A stretch of 16,618 nt of DNA from Laetiporus sulphureus 93-53 (lineage: Eukaryota; Basidiomycota; Agaricomycetes; Polyporales; Laetiporaceae). The first letter of the stretch is position 1. The number at the start of each line of letters is the position of its first letter. Location of the stretch: NCBI RefSeq assembly GCF_001632365.1, contig NW_024468516.1, forward strand, positions 1,023,067-1,039,684. The letters are read 5' to 3'. The position numbers and the translations under genes are program-made. Of the stretch, positions 8,323 through 16,618 are shown piece by piece. The notes under the pieces are model-generated. The model was not told where the DNA came from. It did no database searches and saw only the letters and a program-made list of their open reading frames with translations.

Positions 8323-8792
8323 GGAATCTGTATCTTTCCAGGCATCAGCGAATCTCCCAAAGTCACGGAGACGTACCCGTTGATTGGGATGAGTGTTTTC
8401 ACAGGGGCGATGCGAGAGAGTCTGCGTGGCTATCACGGTGCCGTCTGGAGCTCGTACGGGCTGTGACGCAATCCGATCGATGTCGCGTCGCCGTGACGAT
8501 CCTTCTCGGTTTCTTGCCTATGGCAGGTACGAAAGGACCTCTCGCAAATCAAGGACCTACCGAAACGCCTATACAGCTGCAGGCATTCTCCATCCGTGTC
8601 CTGTTCGGAGATGTTTGCAGTGCGGGAGGCCGGGGCATGTTCGTCGCGAGCACGAATCGCGAGTTACTTTCACTTTGACTAGCAATGCCATTCATTTAGA
8701 TTGCATAGAAGACGATGCTAGGAATTGAATAGATGTCAAATGTCGAATGCTCTATGCTGTTGCCCTTGTTGTTGAAGCAGGTTGTTGAAGCA
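8323..8792. other. unassigned junction between NFS1-B and D2
   Basis: These 470 bp separate the broken NFS1-B from the second DUF6533 block. Two overlapping plus-strand frames (8393-8728, 111 codons; 8463-8678, 71 codons) and a minus-strand frame starting MKTLIPINGYVSVTLGD at 8402 are open. None resembles a family I know. The plus frame contains CLQCGRPGHVRREH, which resembles a zinc knuckle but has His in place of the last Cys. No splice or start context decides between them, so no gene is called. Confidence 0.4.
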
Positions 8793-8793
8793 G
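8768..8793. repeat. 13-bp tandem repeat at the duplication edge
   Basis: GTTGTTGAAGCAG occurs twice in tandem (8768-8780, 8781-8793), overlapping by one base the GGCTGAGC where the similarity with copy 1 begins. Confidence 0.8.
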
Positions 8794-9939
8794 GCTGAGC
8801 GCAAAAGGGCGCGTCTGTGGCTGACGGTACGCGTCTCCATGTCGAATTGGCGCCGGCTCTCAGCTGCCTCACCATTCACCGGAGCGGAACGGGCACGCGA
8901 TCTCAGCTCATACTACTGTCTGCGGTTGTCATGTCTCGTCCTTAATACATCACCTGCTACATATAGTAGTTTTCATGATACGGGTGGTCAGTAGGTTAAA
9001 GTTGATCGCCATGCCAGTGTCGGCGGCTCTGTTCAACCACACCTCTGTCAATAGGAACCCGATAGATAATAGATCTTCATATGCATGAAGATCCTGCAGA
9101 TAGTCCAAGCATAGTATTGATAGAACCACAGAGTCGCGGTATCGAAAAGTCTGCTACAGGGAGCAATTTGAAGACGGCGAGAGACATTGCACATGTCTGA
9201 CTACATAGGCAGACAACGTATTACATGGATAAAACAGGATGCGCGCGTAGCACGTACAGTATGAGTGGCACTTGACTGCGAAAATTGTACCGATCTTCCA
9301 AAAACCAATAAATACGGAACGAGGACGCCTGCGACCTAGTATAGCGAAGTTTCGATATAGAGAAAGAATTGCAGACCTAAAGTACACAATGTCAGCGTGG
9401 ACATTGCGCATATGGGAACAAACTCACCAGATTCCAAAACACATTACATGAACAACTCCAGCTCCTCGCCTTAGTAGTCATCCTCCCAATCCTCTTCTTC
9501 CTCCCAATCCTCTGCGACCTCTCCTTCCGCCTGCCCTTGCTCCACATCATCCTCGCGGCCTTGTCCAGAGGGTCCAGCCTCCACGGGTACCTCAACTTCC
9601 TGTACTTCGCAATGGCGATGTTGATTCGAAGGGCCGGCAATCATGGTCTCGTCCACAACAGCGTTTGCCTGGTTGGTGGTGGCTACGGAAGGTTCCGTCT
9701 CTGGGCCGATTGCAGGGATGCTGTTGGAGGCATCAGAAGGGATCACAAGGCTGGGAATGGCGATGTCCGCTTCAGTCTGCATGCCATGGCCTGAGCGCAC
9801 AAACGAGGGAGTATCGGATTGCTCCCTCTGCGCGGCTCGGGCCTTTTCTTGGATGTTTAGCAAAATACGAGAGACAAGAATTACGTTGAGCCTATGAAAT
9901 GCATGAGTATCTTTTGCAATCAGCATAGATCTTGAAACT
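8793..9939. repeat. segmental duplication, copy 2 (pairs with 1596-2950)
   Basis: Collinear with 1596-2950 in the same orientation, but without the hAT-like element at its left edge and without the 211-bp piece. GGCTGAGC occurs once here (8793-8800), followed by GCAAAAGGG as in copy 1. The right edge is at 9939, where the TGTGAAAGC terminus of a copia LTR begins, so the rest of the original duplicated region is cut off or displaced. Confidence 0.85.
9471..9939 (-). pseudogene. DUF6533-like gene fragment (D2), last exon only
   Basis: The last exon (9891-9471) reads LNVILVSRILLNIQE and continues with the same hydrophilic tail as D1 at high identity. A piece of the preceding intron (9892-9939) follows, and then the copia LTR starts. 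All transmembrane exons are missing. The acidic C-terminus is longer than in D1: AEDWEEEEDWEDDY against AEDWEDEY, from a short in-frame duplication of DNA. The frame remains open through the intron up to 9926, but that start codon is not the family's. Confidence 0.85.
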
Positions 9940-10235
9940 TGTGAAAGCGACGAGTGTTATCTCAGTCGCGCCGTACGTGGACGTACTCGACTTTATTGAA
10001 TGTATCGTACCTGTGAAAGCGACGAGTGTTATCTAGTACAGTACCTATGAGTCCTGACTATGCGAAGTAAAGTAAAGTCCGTTACTTACCTCAGTCGCGC
10101 CGTACGTGGACGTACTCGACTAAGGTGCTACTACCGAGACGCGTCGCTCTGTGCCTACGCGCCGATCACATGTCCGTGCTGTCAAACCCGGGCTCCCCAT
10201 CCTCCCCATCGCCCTAGAGCGGCCGCACTCCAACA
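9940..10235 (-). repeat. copia 3' LTR of the minus-strand element
   Basis: On the minus strand the LTR starts TGTTGGAGTGCGG at 10235, directly after the polypurine tract, and ends GTCGCTTTCACA at 9940, giving TG..CA termini and 296 bp. It holds internal duplications: GTGAAAGCGACGAGTGTTAT at 9941 and again at 10013, and a 29-bp block beginning CAGTCGCGCCGTACG at about 9962 and 10091. AATAAAG on the minus strand (about 9992-9998) could be a poly(A) signal. The LTR may end at the first inner CTTTCACA instead, with the remainder duplicated. The possible 5-bp target sequence to its left is AAACT (9935-9939); its partner at the far end was not found. Confidence 0.7.
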
Positions 10236-10242
10236 CTCCCCC
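10236..10242 (-). other. polypurine tract of the minus-strand copia element
   Basis: GGGGGAG on the minus strand directly precedes the LTR start TGTTGG, the normal position of the plus-strand DNA primer in copia elements. It lies about 85 bp past the pol stop codon (10327-10329); the bases between (about 10266-10318) are very A-rich on the plus strand. Confidence 0.75.
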
Positions 10243-10326
10243 TAGGCCGCGACACTGCAAGAATTGAGAAAAAAAAACGAAAACGAAATAAGAATAGAGG
10301 GGAAAAAAATAAATAAGTGGAAGGAT

Positions 10327-12825
10327 CTAAGCCGTGAAACCAAGGAACTCAATATGCTTGAGATGAATTGGTTGAGAAAGGGCCTTTGTGAAAATGTCTG
10401 CCGGATTGTCGGTACCAGGAATATGGGTTATCTGAATCTGCTTCTGTCGAATAGCCTCCCGAAGCCAGTGATACCGAATGTTGAGATGCCGGACCCAGGT
10501 GAAATTGACCGAGCGTTTTGCCAGGCTCTCGCCGCCTGCGCTATCCATCCTGAGGCTGACTTGTAGAGAAATAGGAAGATAAATGTCACCCATGAACTTC
10601 TCGATCCACATTGTGGTCTGCCCTGCATGCACTGCCGCAATATACTCTGCCTCAGTGGTGGATAGTGTGACCACGTCCTGGCGCAGTGAGCTCCAAGTAA
10701 CTGGGCCGCCGGCCATCACCATGACGTGTCCCTGGGTCGAACGTCCCGTGTCTGCACAGTCAGAATAAGATGAATCAGAATAAATTGTAGGCTCGAGGGA
10801 GGAGTGCGCATGATCAGAGCTGTAATAGACGATGCCGTAATTGACCGTCCCTTTGATGTAACGGAGAACACGTTTCAGCGCATGCCAGTGTGCTATCCCA
10901 GGGCTCGCCATGTAGCGGCTCAACATTTGCACCGGGTAGGCCAGGTCTGGATGTGTAGCGACCGACAGGTACATGATAGCACCAAGCGCCTCGCGATAGG
11001 GCACGGTAGCCATCTCAAGAGCCTTGTCCGGAGTAACCTGCATAGTGGCCTTGACAACTTGCATCCCAGGCTCCAGTGGTGTAGACACCGGATTCGACTC
11101 CTGCATATTGAACTGTGCCAAAACGCGCTGCGCATAAGCTGCTTGAGTAAGTCACAGCGTACCTTTTGCCCGGTTACGTTCGATAGCCACTCCGAGCATA
11201 TACTTCAGCTCTCCACCTCCGCTGAGCTTGTATCGTGCTGCCAGGTCTCTCCGTGTAATCGCCAGACCCAGAGCAGAATCGGAGGCTGATGTCATGTCAT
11301 CCATGTAGGTGGCCGTAATGGAGAGCCCCTTGTCGTCAATCCGGGCATGCACGCATTCATCTGCACGAGAACGGGAGAACCCTAGATCAGAGTAAGTGGC
11401 ATCCAAATCCTTCCACCACTCGTTATCGGACTGCATGACGCCATAGAGAGCGCGATCCAATGCGCATACCCAGCCAGGATGCTCCTGATCCTCATAGCCC
11501 AGTGGTTGCTCCATGAAGACCTCCTCGGACAACGAGGCATTCAGGTAGGCCTTCTCAACATCATCTTGCCCCATCTCCATCCCCCGGTAGGTAGCCAGCA
11601 CGCAAACCACTCGGAGGGATTCAAAGCGCACGACGGACGCATGGGTCTCGAAGTAATCCACCCCCGCAATTTGATGAAAGCCCTTCACCACGAGACGGGC
11701 CTTCGGTTTCCATTTGCCACCCTCGTTAAACTTCTGTGCATATGCCCATTTGCATCCAACGACATTCATGTCAGTTGTCTGCGGTACCAGCCTCCATGCC
11801 CCTATCTTCTGCAGGCCTGATATCTCCTTCTCCATCGTGGGCTTCCAGACATCAGCATCGGTCATGGCCTGCTTGAATGTGGTGGGGCACGATCCCCCTT
11901 CATGGATGAAGGCATCGGAATCAGCTGGCATGTCAGAATCTGCGAGGAATGCGATGTAGGCTTCGGCAGCATGAGGTGCGTCGTTGGCCCAAAGCTCTCC
12001 CTGTGCTCAGGCTACATCCTCTCGTTCAGCTGCTTCCTTAGATTCGCGTAAAGCGCAGCACTCCACTGGGGTCCTGCTGGATCGTCGCAGTGGGGCAGGT
12101 TGCTCGACAGAAGGGGTCGGAGGTGGCGACGGTGACGGTGGTAGAGGCACAGGCACCATGTCCTGTAGCATAGGTGGGGCGGGATGCTCAATGACGATCG
12201 CTTCGGCAGTCCAATGAGGGGCGCTCTCTTCGAAGATAACGTCACGAGATCGTACAATTGCTCCTCGAGGACCTGCTGTGGAGTCCCATAGTCGATAATT
12301 GGCATCGTCAGTGTAGCCAACCAGTCGACATTGACGAGACTTTGGATCCAGCTTGGTGCGCACATCGTCGACCACTTTCACCCATGCCTTTGAACCAAAT
12401 ACACGCAAATGGGCAACATTAGGTAGACGATTGTACCAGCATTCATATGGAGTATGGCCTCCTTGACACGCGGATGGAACGAGCGATTTCAGATATGCAC
12501 TCGTGTGGAAAGCCTCCGCCCAGAGATAATTAGGAAGATTTGAGTCATAAAGCATCGCCCGTGCATGGTCAGCAAGTGTACGATGCCCCCGCTCACTGAC
12601 GCCGTTCTCCTGAGGGGTGTACGGTACCGTCGGTTCAGATATGATCCCGTGCTGCTGCAGATAGGCAGTCCACACGTCGTTGATGAACTCAGTTGTTGGA
12701 AGGAGAGTGCGCGTGGCACTCAGGTACGCTCTTGTCGTAAGCGGGGAGAAGTGGCCGGTCAGACGGTCGGAGCGACGTGCCCTAGCAACGAGTGGGTGTC
12801 GTACGATAGAGTCTGACCGTGGCAT
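10327..12825 (-). pseudogene. Ty1/copia pol (integrase C-part, RT, RNase H), interrupted
   Basis: Read on the minus strand in one continuous frame broken by two stops. Part 1 (12825-12007) has the integrase word VPYTPQENGVSERGHRT with the catalytic Glu, then LWAEAFHTSAYLKSLVPS, RVFGSKAWV, and a Pro-rich linker. The two catalytic Asp of integrase are missing because similarity starts only at EFINDVW (about 12700). Part 2 (11931-11152, extending up to the first stop) is the reverse transcriptase with KARLVVKGF, QDDVEKAYLN, ALYGVMQSDNEW and the active-site box YMDD. Part 3 (11121-10327) is the end of RT and the RNase H with SDSSYSD, TGRSTQGHV, TLSTTEAEYIA and NPADIFTKAL. TGA stops lie at 12007-12009 and 11152-11154; the frame resumes at once after each, so single-base changes explain both. 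Gag, protease and the 5' LTR are absent on this strand. Not autonomous. Confidence 0.92.
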
Positions 12826-13039
12826 TAGTCAATAAATAACGGACCGAGAAGATGTACATATCTCGGAGTTTACTACGTCTAAACGACTCTAACGAGGTCC
12901 CTGGACAATGGACTCGTCTTTGCTGTGCTCTCGCTGTGCTTAGACCGGGAAACTCTGAGATAAACTACCCCCATACCTTATTCTTTGACCTCTGCTGCAT
13001 CTGCTCGCATTCTCTCTGTGCAACTGGCATCAACCTGAC
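12826..13039 (+). other. leader or partial 5' LTR of a plus-strand copia element
   Basis: No gene. The stretch leads into the gag start at 13040 and is pyrimidine-rich near its end (CATTCTCTCTGTGCA). TGGCATCA at about 13026-13033 is close to the common copia primer site TGGTATCA and lies right after a possible LTR end (TGTGCA). The LTR start was not identified, and 12826 is the approximate junction with the oppositely oriented pol. Confidence 0.35.
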
Positions 13040-13408
13040 ATGTCCGAGACAACCGAAACCACGAAGTTCCCTCTCTTGGGTGAGGGCAACTATGGCGAGT
13101 GGGCGATCCAGATGGAAGCGGAGCTGATCAGGAAGGAGCTGTGGGAGGTGATGACGATTGAAACATCGCCACCGACGGATGCGACGGAGATGGAGGCAGC
13201 AGTGTGGCTGGAGGCGGAAAAGGCCAAGCGCTTGATGACCAAGATGGTGAAAGCACGGGCAGAAATGGTGCTGCGGGTATCAGCAGGGCAGCTGGTGCAC
13301 CTGGTGAGTCGTGACCCTATGGAGTGCTGGGCGACTCTGACGCAGGTGCACCGAGCGTACGGGTTTGCGACCCGACTGGCGATGCGGCGATGCTTTCACA
13401 GGGCGGTG
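13040..13408 (+). pseudogene. Ty1/copia gag N-terminal part, cut by an LTR
   Basis: The frame starts MSETTETTKFPLLGEGNYGEWAI, the usual opening of copia gag (UBN2/DUF4219-type), with the GxNYxxW word. It continues through ECWATLTQVHRAYGFATRLAMRR, matching the conserved gag helix region. Gag would form the virus-like particle of the retrotransposon. The frame is interrupted after about 123 codons by the LTR starting TGTTGAAGG at 13409, before any zinc knuckle or protease. It points away from the minus-strand pol at 12825, so the two are not one intact element. Confidence 0.85.
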
Positions 13409-13840
13409 TGTTGAAGGAATAATATATTCCAAGTAATCTACGAAGATCAAAATATGAAGAAGGGTATGGAAGGGCATTGTCCAATAGTATAATCCATAGA
13501 GATGGTATGATGAGACATTAGCCAATCACGATATTCATGAAGTATCATACGATAGAGAGTAAATATGCCATTGGCCAGTACACACAGCCACAGGTCATGT
13601 GTTAGATACTGTAGTATTACTCATCTATGTAGATAGACATGGCTGTAGATACCAGAGGTCCTAGACCCGGTATATGGGGTTTTTACCCACATGTATATAT
13701 ACCAGGTAGCTACACCAGAATCTATAGTGACTTCTCCACTGAGAGACTCGACCCCTTAACTGGGAGTCTTGTAGCCTTGCCCACTAAGTCCTCACTGCAC
13801 AGTGTCAAGCCTGCACCTGCTGCTGGTAGCACACAGCTCA
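13409..13840 (+). repeat. copia LTR inserted into gag
   Basis: It starts TGTTGAAGGAATA inside the gag frame and ends CAGCTCA at 13840, immediately before a tRNA-type primer site, giving 432 bp with TG..CA ends. A TATA-like ATGTATATATACC is at about 13691-13703. Its first about 145 bp match the inverted fragment 641-785. The bases before it, CGGTG (13404-13408), would be one target duplication; no second LTR is visible in the window to test it. Confidence 0.75.
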
Positions 13841-13860
13841 TTTATCAGGTTATGAGCCCC
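13841..13860 (+). other. copia primer-binding site for half initiator tRNA-Met
   Basis: TTTATCAGGTTATGAGCC follows the LTR end directly. Its GGTTATGAGCC is the complement of the initiator tRNA-Met anticodon arm (GGCTCATAACC, with the CAU anticodon). Drosophila copia and yeast Ty5 prime from such a cleaved tRNA half, so this supports both the LTR right end and its plus orientation. Confidence 0.7.
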
Positions 13861-14146
13861 GCTTCAACCTTGACACCCTGCAACTGCGCTCTTTAGCGCT
13901 CAACTAAGTCACCTGACCAGTTACCCATTTTGGTATTCCCTTATTGGGAAACCATAACATTTATTATTTGTGATAAGTACCTTATTGGGAAAATCCAAAA
14001 ATAAATTAGGCATTTTTGCGCCTGTATGGGCGCTATATAAATACACATGTTTGTTGATTAGTACCTTTTAAGAGAATGCAACTTACATTTATTTTTCCCT
14101 CCATTTGATCCTCCAGTCACAGACTGACGTCGACACTATCCCATAC
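13861..14146. other. short internal piece after the primer site; no gene
   Basis: No gag frame follows the primer site, so the element is broken soon after it. The stretch has a direct repeat CCTTATTGGGAAA (13939-13951 and 13980-13992) and a TATA-like GCGCTATATAAATAC at about 14029-14043, which looks like promoter sequence of another LTR. Ownership is unclear. Confidence 0.35.
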
Positions 14147-15141
14147 TGTCACAAAGCACTAAAGCACTTAACCCAATTAAGGGCAAGTCTGCTTTTGTGA
14201 CCTGCACAAATGATCTCACATAAAAAGCCTGCCACAAGGGCTAGGCTGAGGACACGCACAGTGGTATGCAGTCTGAAAAAGGGGCTCAAAGGGCCCTTAG
14301 CCTTATGCTCACAACTAGGGAGTGAATTGGCTGGTTAGGCCGCATACAATAGAATAATGAATCTAAGGTCCTCCCTTAGATCCTCATGGGCTTATATACA
14401 TGTAGGGGTGGACCCTGGTCACTCTAACTAAGGTGTACCTACTGGGGTCCTGTCCTTTCTACATGTGAACATATTGCCAAAACCAGTAATGGTTCTGGAC
14501 TTTGTTATAGCAACTATCTACAATGGCCGTGGATACGCTGAGGTAATCCTATCTAATCCAATGAGATAAATGCCTGTAAGTGAGCCCACTGTTGAGGGGC
14601 CAATGGGTGATGGCCAACAGAGCACATTACAATGGTTGCAACATCAGATGAGAGGATCTGTCCAAACTCAGAACAATGAGTGTGACGATCAGTCTTCATC
14701 TGGATAGGGTTGTGAGAAGATCTAGCCTATCCTGTACCTGGCTATACTGTATGCCAGTTGGTAGGGGGATCCTCTGTTGTGGTATCTGCCTATTGGTTTA
14801 GGCAGCAAAGTGGTGCCACTATCTTGAGTGGCGAATTGGGTGCTTGCTAGCTTGATGGTCCAATGGGTTCCTTTCTGGGCAAGTGGCCTGGTGTCACGTG
14901 ACCAACTCCTAATAACTTCCAAATAGGGCAAGTGGCCAGTGTCACGTGACTGGGTGGCTGAATCATGGGTGCTTGGTGATCATGTGGTAGACACAGTCAT
15001 GTCCGTGATGTATGTGGCGGCATTGTGCTGTTTGTCCAAGTATCCACGTTGCGAGACCAATATGAAGGTTGGCATCCGAATAACCACTCAAATGAGGACT
15101 TTAATGGTGCAAAAAGAAAGGTGCCACTTAATACTGTGACA
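14147..15141. repeat. possible long LTR with TGTCACA/TGTGACA ends
   Basis: TGTCACA (14147-14153) and TGTGACA (15135-15141) are perfect inverses and the stretch between has no gene; it has a TATATA near 14394. Such ends resemble those of Ty3/gypsy-type LTRs. Against this, the 5 bp on either side (CATAC, CTACC) do not match and no clear primer site follows. A hairpin GTCACAAAGC..GCTTTTGTGAC (14148-14201) sits at the left end. Confidence 0.3.
14877..14952. repeat. pair of 27-bp direct repeats with CACGTG core
   Basis: GGGCAAGTGGCCTGGTGTCA (14877 on) and GGGCAAGTGGCCAGTGTCACG (14926 on) are near-identical and 49 bp apart; each contains the palindrome GTCACGTGAC, an E-box of the kind bound by bHLH factors. 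No nearby start codon makes a regulatory role evident. Confidence 0.6.
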
Positions 15142-15675
15142 CTACCCCCGCTTCAAGGTTAGACTCCGGATGAACTGAGTAAATGCTAAGGTAAATGGTA
15201 CCCTCGCTTCAGGTTCTGACTTCCAGGGTGGAATGGCAGGGTGTGTTGTGTGATTGGTATCTAAGACTTTTGCTAGCAGCAAAAAGGGGTGATGCAGTTT
15301 AATGACTTGCTCAGGTAAATGGTGCACTTGTGGGGCTAACAGTTCTTGGTCCTAGATGTCTGATGTCACAGACAGTGCTATTGGCTGCTGTTGCTCAAGA
15401 TAGCATGCAAAAGGGCTTGCAGTTTAAAGGCATGTGCTTGGTCATTCGTGGTGCTCAAAGCTGCCAAAATGTGAACAGTTTAACAATGTGCCGAGGTCGT
15501 TGGTGGTGATGCATTTGACTTGATCGTTGCATTTAAAAAGTAAGGGTTATAGATGCAAAAACATAGTTTTTGATTGTGGATGCAATCTCCTTATCCTCGG
15601 TCTTCGGTCAAGATCTCGTGCTTCTGTGTTACGGCTGTCGAGTCAGAAATTATGTCATGATATTGTTTGCCTCCA

Positions 15676-15790
15676 CTGAGATTCGACCCTGTGCTCGTTG
15701 GGGGTCGAGCGGGACCTGAGAGTGTGTCAGGTGATCTCTGGGAGACTTAAACATCATGGCTTAACCCCTAAGCCACTTGAACAGTGAAGT
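15676..15790 (-). other. tRNA-like sequence with A and B boxes (SINE or tRNA relic)
   Basis: On the minus strand TGGCTTAGGGGTT (15763-15775) fits an RNA polymerase III A box (TGGCNNAGTGG) and GGGTCGAATCTC (15678-15689) fits a B box (GGTTCGANTCC) with one or two mismatches. The D-arm-like GGCTTA..TAAGCC can pair, and CACTG/CAGTG could form part of an acceptor stem. No proper T-stem or anticodon loop with U33 could be drawn, so a working tRNA is unlikely; a tRNA-derived SINE or decayed tRNA-Leu/Ser is possible. Confidence 0.3.
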
Positions 15791-15884
15791 ACTAAGTTCG
15801 AATCTCGACCAGTATATGTTTTTTAACATCGATAAGATAAGATTCTATGGGCGCCTGGTCACGTGTTTGAAGGTATGACATATT

Positions 15885-15970
15885 TTGATCGATTGTGATC
15901 ATGTTTGATCTGTCAATCGAGTCATGATAGACTTTCTGATTGATCGTGATCTTGGTTGATCCGTGATCCG
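15885..15970. repeat. GATC-rich degenerate repeat
   Basis: Strings such as TTTGATCGATTGTGATCATG and GATTGATCGTGATCTTGG alternate; GATC occurs at least seven times in about 85 bp, apparently from degenerate tandem repetition of a TTGATC.GTGATC unit. No gene. Confidence 0.5.
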
Positions 15971-16064
15971 TAATGATGTCATACATTTGGTGGCGCTCAA
16001 AGCTGCCATAGTGGTGTAGTTTTAATGACTTGCCCAGGTCATTAGTGGTGCTCATAGCTGCCAA

Positions 16065-16618
16065 ATGATAGGATGCCCTTGGTCAGAGGGCTGTTCCAAA
16101 GATTGTGTCTTGTACCCAAAAGGTTGCCTATGTCTTTTTAGGATTTTATATAGAATAGCTGCCATGTTTGCATTGTTGTATGCAAGTAGATGCGTTCCCC
16201 AACGCTGTTCATACTTGTTGGCAATGGTCTCTCAATTGCCCTTTAGGTTGGCATGCTATGTAGGCAAAAGTTGAAAAATGGAAGGTTTGAAAATGTGATC
16301 CTTTGGCGCTGCTTGGATCATCCTTGACTTGCTCATGCTCATCTTCGAACATGTGATCCTAATTGCTTCACGGATCCTTCCCGACTCTTCGAATAGGACA
16401 TGCGCTCGGTACTTGCTATATATCTTTGAGTGCTGCACTTCTTATGCGCACGTCTTCAGATAAGCTCGTACATACTCGCTGTATCCTACATTACCTCCCC
16501 CTTGCCAGGTTCCTCCCAGAACCGAAGCGGCATGAGCGAGTTAAAACAAGACTGAGAGGCACAAAAGTAAGGGAGGGTGGGTGGGAGAAAAAGCCTTATA
16601 ACTTTTGGGGAAAAGGTG
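16065..16618. other. no recognisable feature
   Basis: About 550 bp to the window edge. The longest frames (69 codons at 16065-16274, 60 on the minus strand at 16256-16438) show no family similarity and no splice context. A few GGATC and GTGATCC strings continue the GATC-rich character, and the last 60 bp are purine-rich. Confidence 0.5.

Larger units (their letters stand above)
15294..16064. repeat. degenerate interspersed repeat, at least four copies
   Basis: A motif of roughly 50 bp, GTTTAATGACTTGC.CAGGTC..T..TGGTG, often continued by CTCAAAGCTGCCAAA, recurs. Copies start at about 15294, 15419, 15475 and 16016, with an extra partial copy (GGCGCTCAAAGCTGCCAT) near 15991. Copies differ by substitutions and small gaps. 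No coding potential is visible, and spacing is irregular. Confidence 0.6.

Noticed and set aside
8393..8728. CCHC zinc-knuckle protein (CLQCGRPGHVRREH)
   Set aside because: The last ligand is His, the surroundings are not gag-like, and a second overlapping frame is equally open. A single chance motif is not enough.
10804..11289. 161-codon plus-strand frame
   Set aside because: It is antisense to the copia RT/RNase H, whose motifs are unmistakable on the minus strand.
14147..15141. Confident Ty3/gypsy LTR
   Set aside because: The matched 7-bp ends are suggestive, but there is no target duplication and no primer site or protein remains, so it is listed only as a possible LTR.
15735..15812. 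tRNA on the plus strand ending TTCGAATCTCGACCAG
   Set aside because: A B-box-like string is present, but no proper acceptor, D or anticodon stems could be drawn; the minus-strand reading has better A and B boxes.

Overview
The window looks like a repeat-rich, accessory region of a basidiomycete (Agaricomycete-type) nuclear genome. The evidence is introns of about 50-65 nt with GT..AG borders and CTAAY branch sites, a multi-exon 7TM-like gene whose conserved words fit the basidiomycete DUF6533 family, mitochondrial-type cysteine desulfurase (NFS1) exons of fungal type, and several Ty1/copia retrotransposon pieces. No bacterial operon, CRISPR array, rRNA or confident functional tRNA was seen.

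Layout, left to right. Positions 1-198 hold no recognisable gene, only three CACGTG motifs. Positions 199-785 hold the 3' tail of a plus-strand copia polyprotein, its 3' LTR start, and an inverted piece of a second copia LTR family. Positions 978-1595 are a 618-bp non-autonomous hAT-like element with perfect terminal inverted repeats and an 8-bp target duplication. Positions 1596-4354 carry an apparently near-complete minus-strand DUF6533-like membrane protein gene (D1) with its 3' flank. Positions 4738-8322 hold a tandemly duplicated pair of units, each made of an unidentified relic segment (R) plus an NFS1 gene copy. NFS1-A (5702-7119) lacks its N-terminus and carries two frameshifts and a stop; NFS1-B (7846-8322) is a C-terminal stump with a stop codon. 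Positions 8793-9939 are a second copy of the D1 3' half (D2), cut off exactly where the LTR of a minus-strand copia element begins. That element fills 9940 to about 12825 and has two internal TGA stops. Positions 13040-13408 are a plus-strand copia gag, interrupted at 13409 by another copia LTR followed by a half-tRNA(iMet) primer-binding site. Positions 13860-16618 hold no convincing gene: a possible long LTR, degenerate interspersed repeats, a tRNA-like A/B-box pair and GATC-rich sequence.

The genes do not form a working pathway together. The region is best read as the product of segmental duplication followed by transposon insertion and gene decay. D1 is the only host gene that may still work. 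The most interesting points are the hAT-like element with clear subterminal repeats and an apparently unoccupied paralogous site, the R-NFS1 tandem duplication, and the D1/D2 duplication split by a retrotransposon. All calls come from reading the sequence by eye; family names rest on remembered motifs, not on a search.
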